A stretch of DNA of 64,000 bases from an uncultured Granulosicoccaceae bacterium (lineage in GTDB: Bacteria; Pseudomonadota; Gammaproteobacteria; Granulosicoccales; Granulosicoccaceae): the NCBI GenBank assembly GCA_938041955.1, contig CALISD010000082.1, forward strand, positions 1-64,000. The letters run 5' to 3'. Below the pieces are notes generated by a model. The model saw only the letters and a program-made list of their open reading frames with translations. It made no database searches and had not been told where the DNA came from. Of this stretch, positions 28,200 through 38,578 are shown piece after piece. Within the stretch, counting starts at the first letter, position 1. Each line of letters begins with the position of its first letter. Made by a program: the position numbers and the translations under genes.

Positions 28200-29534
28200 A
28201 TGAAATTTAAACTAGGAACAGCAGCCAGCGTGTTCGCTGCTGCAGCCCTGTTCGCAGGTCCGTCGATCGCGGATGTTTGCGATACCCCTTCCAAGCTAGG
28301 TGATCTCGGTAAGTTCGAAGGTGAAACCATAACCATCATGGGTTCGATGGAAGGCAACGACGAAGAAATGCTCACCAACGCGGTTAGCTGCTTTGAAAAA
28401 GCCACTGGTGCGGTAGTGAAATATTCAGGCTCACGTGATTTCGCAGCGCTGATTGTTGCTGATCTACGTTCTAACAACGCACCCAACGTTGCCATTTTCC
28501 CACAGCCGGGTCTCGCTGCTGACATGGCCGAAGAAGGTCATTTGACACCTTTGGGTCAGGAATCTGCAGATTGGATGGCAGAAAACTACGGTGCGGGTTC
28601 ATCATGGGCAGCGCTGGGTACTTATGCTGACAAAGATGGCAAAGAAGATTTTTATGGCTTTGCTTATAAAATGGATTTGAAATCACTGGTTTGGTACTCA
28701 CCGGAGCAGTTCGAAGACAACGGCTATGAAATCCCTGACACCATGGAAGGCTTACTTGCCCTGTCTGACCAAATGGTCGAAGACGGCAATACCCCTTGGT
28801 GCATCGGCGTAGAATCCGGCAACGCAACAGGCTGGACTGCGACTGACTGGATGGAAGACTTAATGCTTCGCACCACTACTCCAGAAAACTATGACCGTTG
28901 GGTTTCCAACGACCTTCCGTTTAACAGCCCGGAAGTGGTCAACGCAATGGAAGTCTACGGTCAGTTCTCACGTAACGACGACTACGTCGCTGGTGGTGCA
29001 TCATCAGTTGCCACTACCTTCTTCGGTGATGCTCCAAAAGGCCTGTTCTCTAGTCCGGTATCCTGCATGATGCACCGTCAAGCATCGTTCATCCCATCTT
29101 TCTTCCCGAAAAAGGGTGAAGAAGTAGCGAATGGCGAAGCAGACTTCTTCTACTTCCCTCCTTACGAAGCAGCTGACCTTGGTAACCCTGTACTAGGTGC
29201 CGGAACACTTTGGACTATGACCAAAGACAGCCCCGCTACTCGGGCATTCTTTGAGTACTTAAAAGAAGCATCTGCACACGAAGCCTGGATGAGCCAGGGT
29301 AGTTTCTTAACAGCGCACAAAGGCGTTAATCTGGATGCTTACTCTACGCCTGCACTTCGCAAGCAAGGCGAAATTCTGTCTAACGCAACTACATTCCGCT
29401 TTGACGCGTCCGACTTAATGCCTGGTGCAATTGGTGCTGGTGCGTTCTGGTCGGAAATGACAGCCTTCGCCAATGGCCAAGATGCTAAAAAGACCGCTGA
29501 TAATATTCAGTCTGCATGGGACGCCATCAAGTAA
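28200..29534 (+). CDS. aglE: Alpha-glucoside ABC transporter substrate-binding protein (AglE-like)
   Basis: Signal peptide MKFKLGTAASVFAAAALFAGPSIA; ITIMGSMEGNDEEMLTNAVSCFEKATGAVVKYSGSRDF; operon context. Confidence 0.85.
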   Translation: MKFKLGTAASVFAAAALFAGPSIADVCDTPSKLGDLGKFEGETITIMGSMEGNDEEMLTNAVSCFEKATGAVVKYSGSRDFAALIVADLRSNNAPNVAIFPQPGLAADMAEEGHLTPLGQESADWMAENYGAGSSWAALGTYADKDGKEDFYGFAYKMDLKSLVWYSPEQFEDNGYEIPDTMEGLLALSDQMVEDGNTPWCIGVESGNATGWTATDWMEDLMLRTTTPENYDRWVSNDLPFNSPEVVNAMEVYGQFSRNDDYVAGGASSVATTFFGDAPKGLFSSPVSCMMHRQASFIPSFFPKKGEEVANGEADFFYFPPYEAADLGNPVLGAGTLWTMTKDSPATRAFFEYLKEASAHEAWMSQGSFLTAHKGVNLDAYSTPALRKQGEILSNATTFRFDASDLMPGAIGAGAFWSEMTAFANGQDAKKTADNIQSAWDAIK

Positions 29535-29597
29535 AACCTATATAGAGGCTCGTATAGCTTGAGCCTTATCTAAAGATCTGAAAAATATAGGTCTTAA

Positions 29598-29630
29598 AAA
29601 AGGCGCGCGAGATATCCTTGCGCGCCTTTT
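29598..29630 (+). terminator. Stem-loop between SBP and permease genes
   Basis: AAAAGGCGCGC gagatatcctt GCGCGCCTTTT, 11-bp perfect stem, ending in T4. Confidence 0.7.
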
Positions 29631-29664
29631 GCATACTTCGATCCTTTTCAAAATCGGTAACGCT

Positions 29665-30918
29665 ATGGGTTCATACAGACCAATTATTGCAGGTAATGGC
29701 CTCGCCATCGCACTCACTGTGATATTCGTTTTACCGATTACAGCGCTTTTGGCCTACGCGGTTACCTCGCCACTGGATAGCGGGATGGTCAAGCTCGGCA
29801 GCTATCTTCACGAGACCCGCGACTGGTCTTTTCCCATACTACAAACAGAAGAACGCTTTGCGAAAATCGGATTCGCGATTCGATCAATCATCATTGCTGT
29901 TGGTATCTCGTTCCTCTACTTTTGGCTCACAAACTGGCTCAATCAAGGCCTGGCTCGACGCTCGTCAAAAGGCTCCTGGGGTAAAGAGTCGTACATTATT
30001 GAATCCATACAACCATGGATCTTTATCGGTCCTGCTTTAGTCCTGTTGATTCTCTTTTTATTTATTCCCGCGTTTTCCACACTGAGCCTGTCGTTCCAGG
30101 AAGCCGATGGAACGCGAACATTCGGCAACTATGCGTTTCTTTGGGACCCCTCGTCACTGGGGTACGAGCAGTTTCGCTATGCTATGCGCAACAGTATTAT
30201 GTGGTTGGTACTGGTGCCCACCGTTTGCATATCTTTAGGGCTGCTCATCGCAGTGTTAGCTGATTCAGTTCGCTGGGGTATTGTTGCAAAAACACTAATA
30301 TTCATACCCATGGCAATTTCATTTGTCGGTGCTGCCGTGATCTGGCGTAATATCTTCGCAGGTGGTGGCATTGAGCCACAACAAGCCATCAACGGGCTTA
30401 CACCCTCCTATCAAATAGGTTTGTTAAAAGCGTTACTCGGGCACACAGCGGCCTACAACGAACCTTTATACAGCCTTAAATTCTGGGGCAATTTCTTCTT
30501 AATGTGGATTCTGGTGTGGGTACAAACCGGCTTTGCCATGGTGATCTTTTCAGCGGCGCTACGCGGCGTATCTGAAGATACCATTGAGGCCGCAAAAATT
30601 GACGGTGCCAACCCGTTCCAAATGTTTTTCCGTATCAAGTTACCGCAAATCTATTCAACGGTAGTCGTCGTGTGGACCACCCTGGTAATACTGGTATTGA
30701 AAATGTTTGACATCCCCTACGCGCTTTCGGCCAACGATGACGACAAATTGCTGCTTGCCACCATGATGGAAAACGCACGCAACAACTGGTCAGTCGGCGG
30801 CGACAACGTCGAAAATTTGTTTGCCGCGATTGCCGTCATGCTAATGGTCACCGTTCTTCCAAATATGATTTTCAACGCACGACGATTGCGGCGCGAACAA
30901 AAAGAGCTTGGGCATTGA
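29665..30918 (+). CDS. aglF: Sugar ABC transporter permease (AglF-like)
   Basis: Binding-protein-dependent permease motif EDTIEAAKIDGANPFQMFFRIKLPQI; start MGSYRPIIAG. Confidence 0.87.
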   Translation: MGSYRPIIAGNGLAIALTVIFVLPITALLAYAVTSPLDSGMVKLGSYLHETRDWSFPILQTEERFAKIGFAIRSIIIAVGISFLYFWLTNWLNQGLARRSSKGSWGKESYIIESIQPWIFIGPALVLLILFLFIPAFSTLSLSFQEADGTRTFGNYAFLWDPSSLGYEQFRYAMRNSIMWLVLVPTVCISLGLLIAVLADSVRWGIVAKTLIFIPMAISFVGAAVIWRNIFAGGGIEPQQAINGLTPSYQIGLLKALLGHTAAYNEPLYSLKFWGNFFLMWILVWVQTGFAMVIFSAALRGVSEDTIEAAKIDGANPFQMFFRIKLPQIYSTVVVVWTTLVILVLKMFDIPYALSANDDDKLLLATMMENARNNWSVGGDNVENLFAAIAVMLMVTVLPNMIFNARRLRREQKELGH

Positions 30919-32143
30919 TATGACACGTACATTCAAACATGTCGTACTCGCTTTAATTGTTTTTGTCTGGGTATTGCCGTTCGTCGCACTGGTGACAACT
31001 TCATTACGCTCTGAAACTGCTTCTAAAACCTCAGGCTTCTGGACAGCGTTCACACCCACCGAATTAGGCCACCGCTTCAGCACCCATGACAAAGGCAAGA
31101 CAGAACCCTTTGTCACCATGAGCGGCAATATTTTTGAACGACTCAATGCGGGTCGCGACAGCTTTGAAATTGAAGGCGATATCAATTCAATTTTTTTCAA
31201 GGGTCGGGTAGCAGACCCTGACAAACCCGGTAAAACCAAGCTGATTCGACAGCTAATTAGGGCTGGAGAACCCATGGATGTGCGTGGCGGAGAGTTTGTA
31301 TTCCAGCCCACCGGTGATTTCATCTGGACATTCCCGGAAGCCACAGCACCGAAACCCAAAAACCTGGATACCTTCATCAACCAGAATCCTGTGTTTGGCG
31401 CAGACGCCTATATTGAAGTTCTATTCGAAAACAAAAATGTGCCCAACGCGCTTATTTCGTCGTTTATTGTCACCATTCCGGCCACTATTATCCCCATCAC
31501 CATTGCCGCTTTTGCAGCCTACGCGTTTGCATGGATGAGCTTTCCGGGTCGTGACTGGCTGTTTGTCATTGTGGTATCTCTAATGGTGGTGCCGACGCAG
31601 CTCGCTTTCCTGCCAGTGCTACAAGGGTTTAGCGGAATAGCGTCGTGGGCCACGGCACTCAACGCCTGGATGACTGATTGCGAAGTAACCAAAACCTGTC
31701 AGGTAGCATCTAAATCCTTTGCAAGCCTATGGGTGACTCACACAGCGTTTGGCTTGCCACTGGCAATTTACCTGTTACGCAATTACATCGTCGGCCTGCC
31801 TAAAGAGCTGCTGGAAAGCGCTCGCATAGATGGCGCAAGCCACTTGCAGATTTTCACCCGCCTGATCATCCCGTTGTCGGTCCCTGCGTTGGCGTCATTC
31901 AGTATTTTCCAATTCCTATGGGTGTGGAACGACCTGATTGTTGCGCTATATATCGGGCCTGCAGATTCGGCCGACCTGGTCTTCCCTATTCGCCTGCAAA
32001 AGCAATTAGGTACCTTCAAAGATCAACTGCATCTGCTTAACGCGTCTGCGGTTATTTCAATCATCGTACCGGTTATCGTGTTCTTATCGATGCAGCGCTA
32101 CTTCATCCGCGGGCTTCTGGCGGGCTCCGTCAAAGGTGGGTAA
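30908..32143 (+). CDS. aglG: Carbohydrate ABC transporter permease (AglG-like)
   Basis: PKELLESARIDGASHLQIFTRLIIPLSVPALASFSIFQFLWVWND (EAA-loop motif). Confidence 0.87.
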   Translation: MGIDMTRTFKHVVLALIVFVWVLPFVALVTTSLRSETASKTSGFWTAFTPTELGHRFSTHDKGKTEPFVTMSGNIFERLNAGRDSFEIEGDINSIFFKGRVADPDKPGKTKLIRQLIRAGEPMDVRGGEFVFQPTGDFIWTFPEATAPKPKNLDTFINQNPVFGADAYIEVLFENKNVPNALISSFIVTIPATIIPITIAAFAAYAFAWMSFPGRDWLFVIVVSLMVVPTQLAFLPVLQGFSGIASWATALNAWMTDCEVTKTCQVASKSFASLWVTHTAFGLPLAIYLLRNYIVGLPKELLESARIDGASHLQIFTRLIIPLSVPALASFSIFQFLWVWNDLIVALYIGPADSADLVFPIRLQKQLGTFKDQLHLLNASAVISIIVPVIVFLSMQRYFIRGLLAGSVKGG

Positions 32144-33698
32144 CGCTATGACTACGGACACTTTAAAATGGTGGGAAACAGCGGTCATCTATCAGATTTA
32201 CCCGCGCTCTTTTCAAGACTCGAATGATGATGGCATTGGTGATCTACCGGGCATCACCTCACGACTCGAATACATTGCAGCGCTGGGTGTTGATGCCATT
32301 TGGATCAGCCCGTTCTTCAAAAGCCCGCAAAAAGATTTCGGCTATGACGTTGAAGACTACTGTGACGTTAACCCCGAGTACGGAACCCTCATTGACTTCG
32401 ACGCCCTGCTCACCAAAGCGCATGCTCTAAACCTTAAAGTAATGGTTGATATCGTACCTGCACATTGTTCCGATAAAAACGTGTGGTTTGAGGAGAGTCG
32501 CCAGTCCAAAAATAACGACAAAGCGGATTGGTTTCACTGGGTAGACCCAATGCCCGATGGCACACCACCGACAAACTGGCTGTCTTTTTTTGGTGGGCCA
32601 GCCTGGAGCTGGGAACCCCGCAGACAGCAATATTATCTGCATAACTTTCTCAGCAGCCAACCCAACTTAAATCATGCCAATCCAGCAGTCCGTGAAGCAT
32701 TTATGGACGTGGCGCGCTTTTGGTTTGATCGTGGCGTTGACGGCTTCCGGCTGGATGCCGTACATACCATTAATGCAGATAACGCCCCCTACAAAAACAA
32801 CCTGGCCAACCCTGAGTTTGTTCCCGGCCCACTCCCGCAGCAACAGCAGCCGTTCTTTCGACAGTTACATGACAGCGCGCAATTAAATCAACCTTCCATT
32901 CAGTCCTTTAGTGAATCTTTCAGAGAGATTGCCGACCAATACGATGACCGATATCTCATGGGGGAACTGCACGGTGATGACCCAATCAAGGCCAGCCAGA
33001 CATTCACGGCACCGGGGCGCTTACACGCCACCTATAACTTCAACCTGCTGGCCTGGGATGGCTTAAATGTTGAGCGGCTTAAAGTTGCCATCACCAAAGC
33101 GATCGGGGCATTTAACGGCACGGGCCGATTAAGCTTTGCGTTTTCAAATCACGATGTACCGCGTAGTGCCACGAGACAGTTGACGGCGTTAGGTCTAAAG
33201 GAAGAACAACAACAGGCACTTCAATTACTATTATTAAAACTCGAAACCTGTTTAATTGGGTCCAGCTGCGTCTACCAGGGCGAAGAGCTCGCTTTACAAG
33301 ATGCCCGCGACATACCGATCGAACAAATGCAGGACCCATGGGGAATTGAATTCGCACCGGTTTTTGCAGGACGCGATACTTGTCGCACACCCATGGTATG
33401 GAAAGGCGATGCCCCCAACGGTGGCTTTTCCAAAGCAAACAACACATGGCTGCCGATTGATCAAAAGCATTTGGCGAGGGCAGCACTTGATGAAGCAGAT
33501 AGACCCGAATCCATCTATAACGAATTCGCAGAGTTTTTAGCATGGCGCAAGCATCAACCCGCCATCATGAGTGCGAATAATATGACTGAGTTAACCGGAA
33601 GTGCGACACAGCTTGTTTTTGATCGGATATCAGAACAACAAACACTACGATGTCTTTTTGACTTTGAATCGCTCACAGTCAGTTTTGAGGAAATATAA
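32136..33698 (+). CDS. aglA: GH13 alpha-glucosidase (AglA-like)
   Basis: WWETAVIYQIYPRSFQDSNDDGIGDLPGITSRLEYIAALGVDAIWISPFFKSP...DGFRLDAVH...MGELHG...SFAFSNHDVPR. Confidence 0.93.
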   Translation: MGNAMTTDTLKWWETAVIYQIYPRSFQDSNDDGIGDLPGITSRLEYIAALGVDAIWISPFFKSPQKDFGYDVEDYCDVNPEYGTLIDFDALLTKAHALNLKVMVDIVPAHCSDKNVWFEESRQSKNNDKADWFHWVDPMPDGTPPTNWLSFFGGPAWSWEPRRQQYYLHNFLSSQPNLNHANPAVREAFMDVARFWFDRGVDGFRLDAVHTINADNAPYKNNLANPEFVPGPLPQQQQPFFRQLHDSAQLNQPSIQSFSESFREIADQYDDRYLMGELHGDDPIKASQTFTAPGRLHATYNFNLLAWDGLNVERLKVAITKAIGAFNGTGRLSFAFSNHDVPRSATRQLTALGLKEEQQQALQLLLLKLETCLIGSSCVYQGEELALQDARDIPIEQMQDPWGIEFAPVFAGRDTCRTPMVWKGDAPNGGFSKANNTWLPIDQKHLARAALDEADRPESIYNEFAEFLAWRKHQPAIMSANNMTELTGSATQLVFDRISEQQTLRCLFDFESLTVSFEEI

Positions 33699-34754
33699 AT
33701 GGCCCAGGTAGCACTAAGAGGTGTTAACAAGTCATTCGGTAAAGTCGAAGTGATCCGCGATGTCCACTTGCAGATAGACGATGGTGAATTCGTCGTATTC
33801 GTCGGCCCATCTGGTTGTGGAAAATCTACCTTACTGCGTCTTATCGCAGGACTGGAGCACTTAACCAGCGGTGAGATCTTAATTGCCGATCGCCCGATAA
33901 TGGACTTGCCTCCATCCAAGCGCGGCATCGCCATGGTGTTCCAGTCATATGCCCTGTACCCGCACATGACGGTATTTCACAACATGGCTTTCTCACTTGA
34001 TTTGCAAGGCGTCAGCAAAGCCGAAATTCACCAGCGAGTTGAAGCCGCAGCTAAAATTCTTCAAATGGAACACCTGCTGGATCGCCGCCCTGCAGCGCTT
34101 TCAGGTGGTCAACGTCAGCGAGTGGCCATCGGACGCGCTATCGTCAGAAACCCGGATGTGTTTTTGTTTGATGAGCCGCTTTCAAATCTTGATGCCGCGT
34201 TACGCCACGATACCCGTGTAGAGATATCAAAACTTCATAACCAACTTGGCGCTACGACAATCTACGTGACGCATGATCAAGTCGAAGCGATGACTCTGGC
34301 AGATAAGATCGTGGTACTTAAGGATGGTGAGGTCATGCAGGTTGGCGCACCGATGGAGTTGTTTAACTTTCCTGCTAATGAATTCGTTGCCGGCTTCTTG
34401 GGATCACCTAAGATGAATTTTTTTGAAGGAGTTTTGACGGGTGGTGCCGGTAGTGACACCGGGAGATTTGAAGGTGAAGGGATTGTTGCTGACGGTGTTC
34501 GACTGGTTGGCAAAGGCAAAGCTGACGGGGCAGCCGTAAAACTGGGCATTCGTCCTCAGCATCTGTTTTTAGATCCTAATGGGCCGCTGCAAGGTACGGC
34601 CACGTTGGTTGAGAGTTTAGGCACTGAAACTGTTGTTGAGCTGGTTACGGATTCAGACGTGTCGTTTCGGCTTGCCTCCCCCGAGAGTTTGGATATTGTT
34701 CGCGGACAGAAGGTTGGCTTTTCGTTTGCTGCCGCCAGTGCGCATTTGTTTTAA
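33699..34754 (+). CDS. aglK: ABC transporter ATP-binding protein (UgpC/MalK/AglK family)
   Basis: Walker [17 protein letters not shown], signature [37 protein letters not shown]-terminal TOBE-like region. Confidence 0.92.
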   Translation: MAQVALRGVNKSFGKVEVIRDVHLQIDDGEFVVFVGPSGCGKSTLLRLIAGLEHLTSGEILIADRPIMDLPPSKRGIAMVFQSYALYPHMTVFHNMAFSLDLQGVSKAEIHQRVEAAAKILQMEHLLDRRPAALSGGQRQRVAIGRAIVRNPDVFLFDEPLSNLDAALRHDTRVEISKLHNQLGATTIYVTHDQVEAMTLADKIVVLKDGEVMQVGAPMELFNFPANEFVAGFLGSPKMNFFEGVLTGGAGSDTGRFEGEGIVADGVRLVGKGKADGAAVKLGIRPQHLFLDPNGPLQGTATLVESLGTETVVELVTDSDVSFRLASPESLDIVRGQKVGFSFAAASAHLF

Positions 34755-35409
34755 GCGCTCACACCCGACGAAATAGGCTTGATCCCTGATACGCTTTGCC
34801 AGTTCATTACTGTATTTCGACACTAACGGCCAAGCCGCTCCCGGTTCAACAAATGCCCCGGAAGTTCATTGACGGTGAAGTCGGAAAAATTAGTTGCCCT
34901 TATACACTCCTGGGCTCAAGAACACATAACCTCAGTTGGCGCATGAGAGTAATGAATGAAGGTACCGTTCGCCACGCGCCATCCGTACCATTTTAAAAAA
35001 ACCTACCTATCAACCGGTTGCCAGGTTTGCAGGATTCCCCGTTATGGATGATGGTCAGAAGTTGGCCGAATCATCGCATCTTTAATGACCTGATCACCGT
35101 TGCCTGGCTTGTACCCTACCGGCACGATGGCTATAGCAGCGACCACCGCAACGAACCGATCGCCATTACTGACAAAAGATATCGACAGAGTGATGACTGT
35201 GGTTGTAGAAACAGATAAGAAAGCGACTACAGACCAGTTCAGCTTTGCAATAAAAAACAATCTATCCAAAAAGATAGACCAGGACCGGACAGAACGCTTC
35301 AACACTACCCGCATGGCCCCAGCCGCTTATGACCCAGTTAATATTTATACACCACATTAACCGTTAGCCTTCTGTATTATATCGAGCTACCCATTGTCGG
35401 TTTAATTTA

Positions 35410-36720
35410 ATGATTTACTATTTCCACTCGATAGTAATTGCCGTACTTCTCTGGACTATTCCAGCCGGAGCCAACACGCGCTATCACCCCTGTCTCGATG
35501 CACCGCTGCTCGGACCTGGCAGCTCAGCAAACAATGATCACGAAATTACAGTTGAAAGCGAGCGCGAATTAGTTCGTGCGGTAAATAATGCGCAACCGAA
35601 CACGACCATCTTCATTAAGCCCGGCCGGTATGAATTATCTACCACGCTCAGCGTCACTCAAGAGAATATCACCATAAGGGGCGCTAGCGACGATTGTAGT
35701 TCGGTTGAGCTTATTGGTGCCGGTATGGACAACAGCGACCATGGTGGAGTTGAACATGGTTTCTGGATTGAGGCAAAAAATACAACAATTGCCAACATGA
35801 CAATCAGCGAGTTATACCTGCACCCAATTTCGGTAAGCGGTAGCTCAAGAGGCACGAGAATTTTTAATGTTCGCATGGTAAATGCCGGACAACAGTTCGT
35901 AAAGGTCAACCCGATTGAGTATGGCGTTGGCGTTGATGATGGATCGGTCGAATACAGTATCATGCAATACACCGATTCTCCGCCAACGATTTCCCGTTAC
36001 GACGCTGGATCGGGCTACACAAACGGTGTCGATATACACGCAGGCAAAGACTGGAAAATAAGCAACAACGTTTTTATGAATTTCCACACTCCAGATACAG
36101 CTGATCATTTGTGGAATGCCGCCGTATTGGTTTGGAATGGTGCGTCAGATACTATTACTGAAAATAATGTATTTATAAATATAGACCGCGCCATCGCTTA
36201 CGGCTTAACAAAAAGATCTCATGACCATAAAGGCGGTGTAATTCGTAACAACATGATCGTAATGACCCGTGGCCTCTATTCAAAGAATCGCTCCAGAGAG
36301 GCAGATGCATCGATCCTCATCTGGGATTCACCGGGCACAGTCGTAGTGCACAACACCATTCTCACCAACGAAAACATACCTTATTCTATTGAAGTGCGGT
36401 TCAACAACTCCGGCATAGATATCAGTAACAACGTATCTGACGCACCGATGGGTATTGCCAAAAGTCAAACAGTGCGAAGCACCTGTGCGGATTTTATCTC
36501 ATGCAGGAAAAACTTCATCTCAATTAATAAGGACAAAAATGAAATGAACGCAGATTTAAACTGGTTTATAAGCCCCGAATCCGGTGATCTGCGATTGAAA
36601 TCGTCATATGCCTCAAAGATTAAAAAAGTTGCTTTACACACCCTCGCTCTAAAAGACATTGACGGGACGATGAGACAGGCATTCACCGCACCAGGTGCGG
36701 ACGCTGTTTCAATCGATTAG
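35410..36720 (+). CDS. Secreted right-handed parallel beta-helix protein (polysaccharide-lyase-like fold)
   Basis: Signal peptide; ERELVRAVNNAQPNTTIFIKPGRYELSTTLSVTQENITIRGAS followed by NMTISELYLHPISV, NVFMNF, ENNVFINIDRA, ISNNVSDAPMG coil-like repeats. Confidence 0.75.
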   Translation: MIYYFHSIVIAVLLWTIPAGANTRYHPCLDAPLLGPGSSANNDHEITVESERELVRAVNNAQPNTTIFIKPGRYELSTTLSVTQENITIRGASDDCSSVELIGAGMDNSDHGGVEHGFWIEAKNTTIANMTISELYLHPISVSGSSRGTRIFNVRMVNAGQQFVKVNPIEYGVGVDDGSVEYSIMQYTDSPPTISRYDAGSGYTNGVDIHAGKDWKISNNVFMNFHTPDTADHLWNAAVLVWNGASDTITENNVFINIDRAIAYGLTKRSHDHKGGVIRNNMIVMTRGLYSKNRSREADASILIWDSPGTVVVHNTILTNENIPYSIEVRFNNSGIDISNNVSDAPMGIAKSQTVRSTCADFISCRKNFISINKDKNEMNADLNWFISPESGDLRLKSSYASKIKKVALHTLALKDIDGTMRQAFTAPGADAVSID

Positions 36721-36907
36721 ATTTTCCATTTTTAGTTTTCATTAGAAATCAAACCACACCCACTTGTAAAGCGACAGACCGGCAACGACTTGCCTTTAAC
36801 CTGCGACTGCCAAAGCCCATCGCGAATTGGCGTGGCGCACTTAAACTGAAGTACATTGTTATAAGTAGCGCGAGAGATTTTAATATACGGGCATAGCGGC
36901 GAATCGC

Positions 36908-37459
36908 TTAATAGAGAAGTTTTGCAACTTCTCTGCAATGAGTGCAAAACTCTATTACGTCAAGCTCAATGATAGAATCCGGTGTCCTGTCTTTCTTATC
37001 TATGTTTACGAGAAAAATATGTCTGGTATTGTCAATTCTAAAATTGCCCGCCTGCTCATGTCGATACTGTAGCTTGACCAGAAGCGCCTCGAACTCAACG
37101 GGCACACCCACTAATGGCAAGATTCCATTGCCAGGACCACTGTCTAAGAGTTTTTGTTGCTGTTCCGAAGTGACATTAGATACTATGCTTCCGCAAGGTT
37201 TGTTGAGTGCAATCTGCAATTGAGACCCGGCGTATTGTTGTTTCGCTATTTGCTTGTTTCTACCGTGCAAAATTTTATCTATAAGATGATCAAAGCACTT
37301 CATGGCCTTTGAGCTCGCTTCAGCCGCTTTGTGTAAGTCTTGTGGTGTTTTCATCCATGCATTTCTAAACGCGATCGAAGTAGTCTCTAATTCACTTATA
37401 GCCACTTGTACTGACTCCGTGACCGCACTGATGCCATCCATATACTCTTCGTTACTCAT
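36908..37459 (-). CDS. Hypothetical protein
   Basis: Complete 183-aa ORF with coding-like composition, flanked by intergenic DNA; no family recognised. Confidence 0.5.
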   Translation of the reverse strand: MSNEEYMDGISAVTESVQVAISELETTSIAFRNAWMKTPQDLHKAAEASSKAMKCFDHLIDKILHGRNKQIAKQQYAGSQLQIALNKPCGSIVSNVTSEQQQKLLDSGPGNGILPLVGVPVEFEALLVKLQYRHEQAGNFRIDNTRHIFLVNIDKKDRTPDSIIELDVIEFCTHCREVAKLLY

Positions 37460-37666
37460 GGTGTTAATCCTATTTTCTATTTAAAAACACAATGCACCTG
37501 GCATTGAATTGTGTTTTACACACTTCGTCCTGCATCATCAATAGCGGGAATGCCCTCTACATGCAGCTACTCCGGTGCGGCTGGAAACACTCAGCTGGCG
37601 GCAACATTCAGGCGAAAGCAAGAAACCATGTTGAATACAACAACGGTTCTGCCTGCTAACCGTCTG

Positions 37667-38341
37667 TTAGCTAAAGCTGTCATAAGCACCAGCGACAGTT
37701 TCAGGTGTGATATCCAGTGCTTTTAGAATTATAAGGCGCAGAGATTCAAAGTCCGTAAACTCCACCTCCGCACTACCGCGAAGTAGCTCATGCCTCTGTC
37801 CGTCTTTGGTAGCCAACTGCAACGCAGGTGCGTGCCAGCTGGTTTCCTTGTTTGAACGCTGAATCCGTGAAACAAACACCTGCTCAATATTGCTGGTGTC
37901 AAACCTCACTTTACCCGTCCAGGGAATGGGGTGATGCTTGATATAGAGTGATTGCCTGTTGGCGTAGACAGATGTCTTGTTAATGAGTTTCATAAAGGCA
38001 TGGCACAACAGTAAGACACCAGCTGCCAGGGGTATCAAAGGCAGGAATAATGTGTCTAAAGGGTCCCGTAGGAATTCCGCTGCGACAGGAAATGTGATTG
38101 CTATCCAGATCATCGCAAACAGGATTAACACCCACCCGGATTTACTTGCCCAGCGCCAGGTAATTACGCTGCCATTGTTTGCCTTAGTGATGGTGTATTT
38201 ACTCGGTAGCGCGGTGAGGCGTTTTGCTTTACCAGAGGATTCAATCGGATCAATGTAGTGCCTGCCACAATAATCGCAGGTGTCACCGTGATTGCGGGAC
38301 ACACCGCAGGAGACACAAAAACCTCTGGCATTATCGTTCAT
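37667..38341 (-). CDS. Zinc-ribbon membrane protein, hypothetical
   Basis: N-terminal CVSCGVSRNHGDTCDYCGRHY zinc ribbon and two TM segments (VLILFAMIWIAITFPVAAEF; FLPLIPLAAGVLLLCHAFM). Confidence 0.65.
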   Translation of the reverse strand: MNDNARGFCVSCGVSRNHGDTCDYCGRHYIDPIESSGKAKRLTALPSKYTITKANNGSVITWRWASKSGWVLILFAMIWIAITFPVAAEFLRDPLDTLFLPLIPLAAGVLLLCHAFMKLINKTSVYANRQSLYIKHHPIPWTGKVRFDTSNIEQVFVSRIQRSNKETSWHAPALQLATKDGQRHELLRGSAEVEFTDFESLRLIILKALDITPETVAGAYDSFS

Positions 38342-38578
38342 TTTTCTTAACTATCATCTTCGTTATCGATATCACGTCTTTATAAATCAAACAACATTCA
38401 GGCAAACTGATCAGGGCGATTTACGCAGCCCACTGCCAATGATATCAAATGCGATGACTAGCAACGTGATCAATTGTAGCGCTAGAATCACTAATAAGGC
38501 GTCTCTTTAGTTAGGTTCCGCTGCACGATACATCACCAAATCCAGAACACTCGCTGGCTTCAACAGGCAATATGCTCC

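Noticed and set aside
28097-28525. 142-aa minus-strand ORF across the agl promoter
   Set aside because: Antisense to the SBP start and promoter; no recognisable domain.
30841-31380. 179-aa minus-strand ORF
   Set aside because: Antisense to the well-supported permease genes; shadow ORF.
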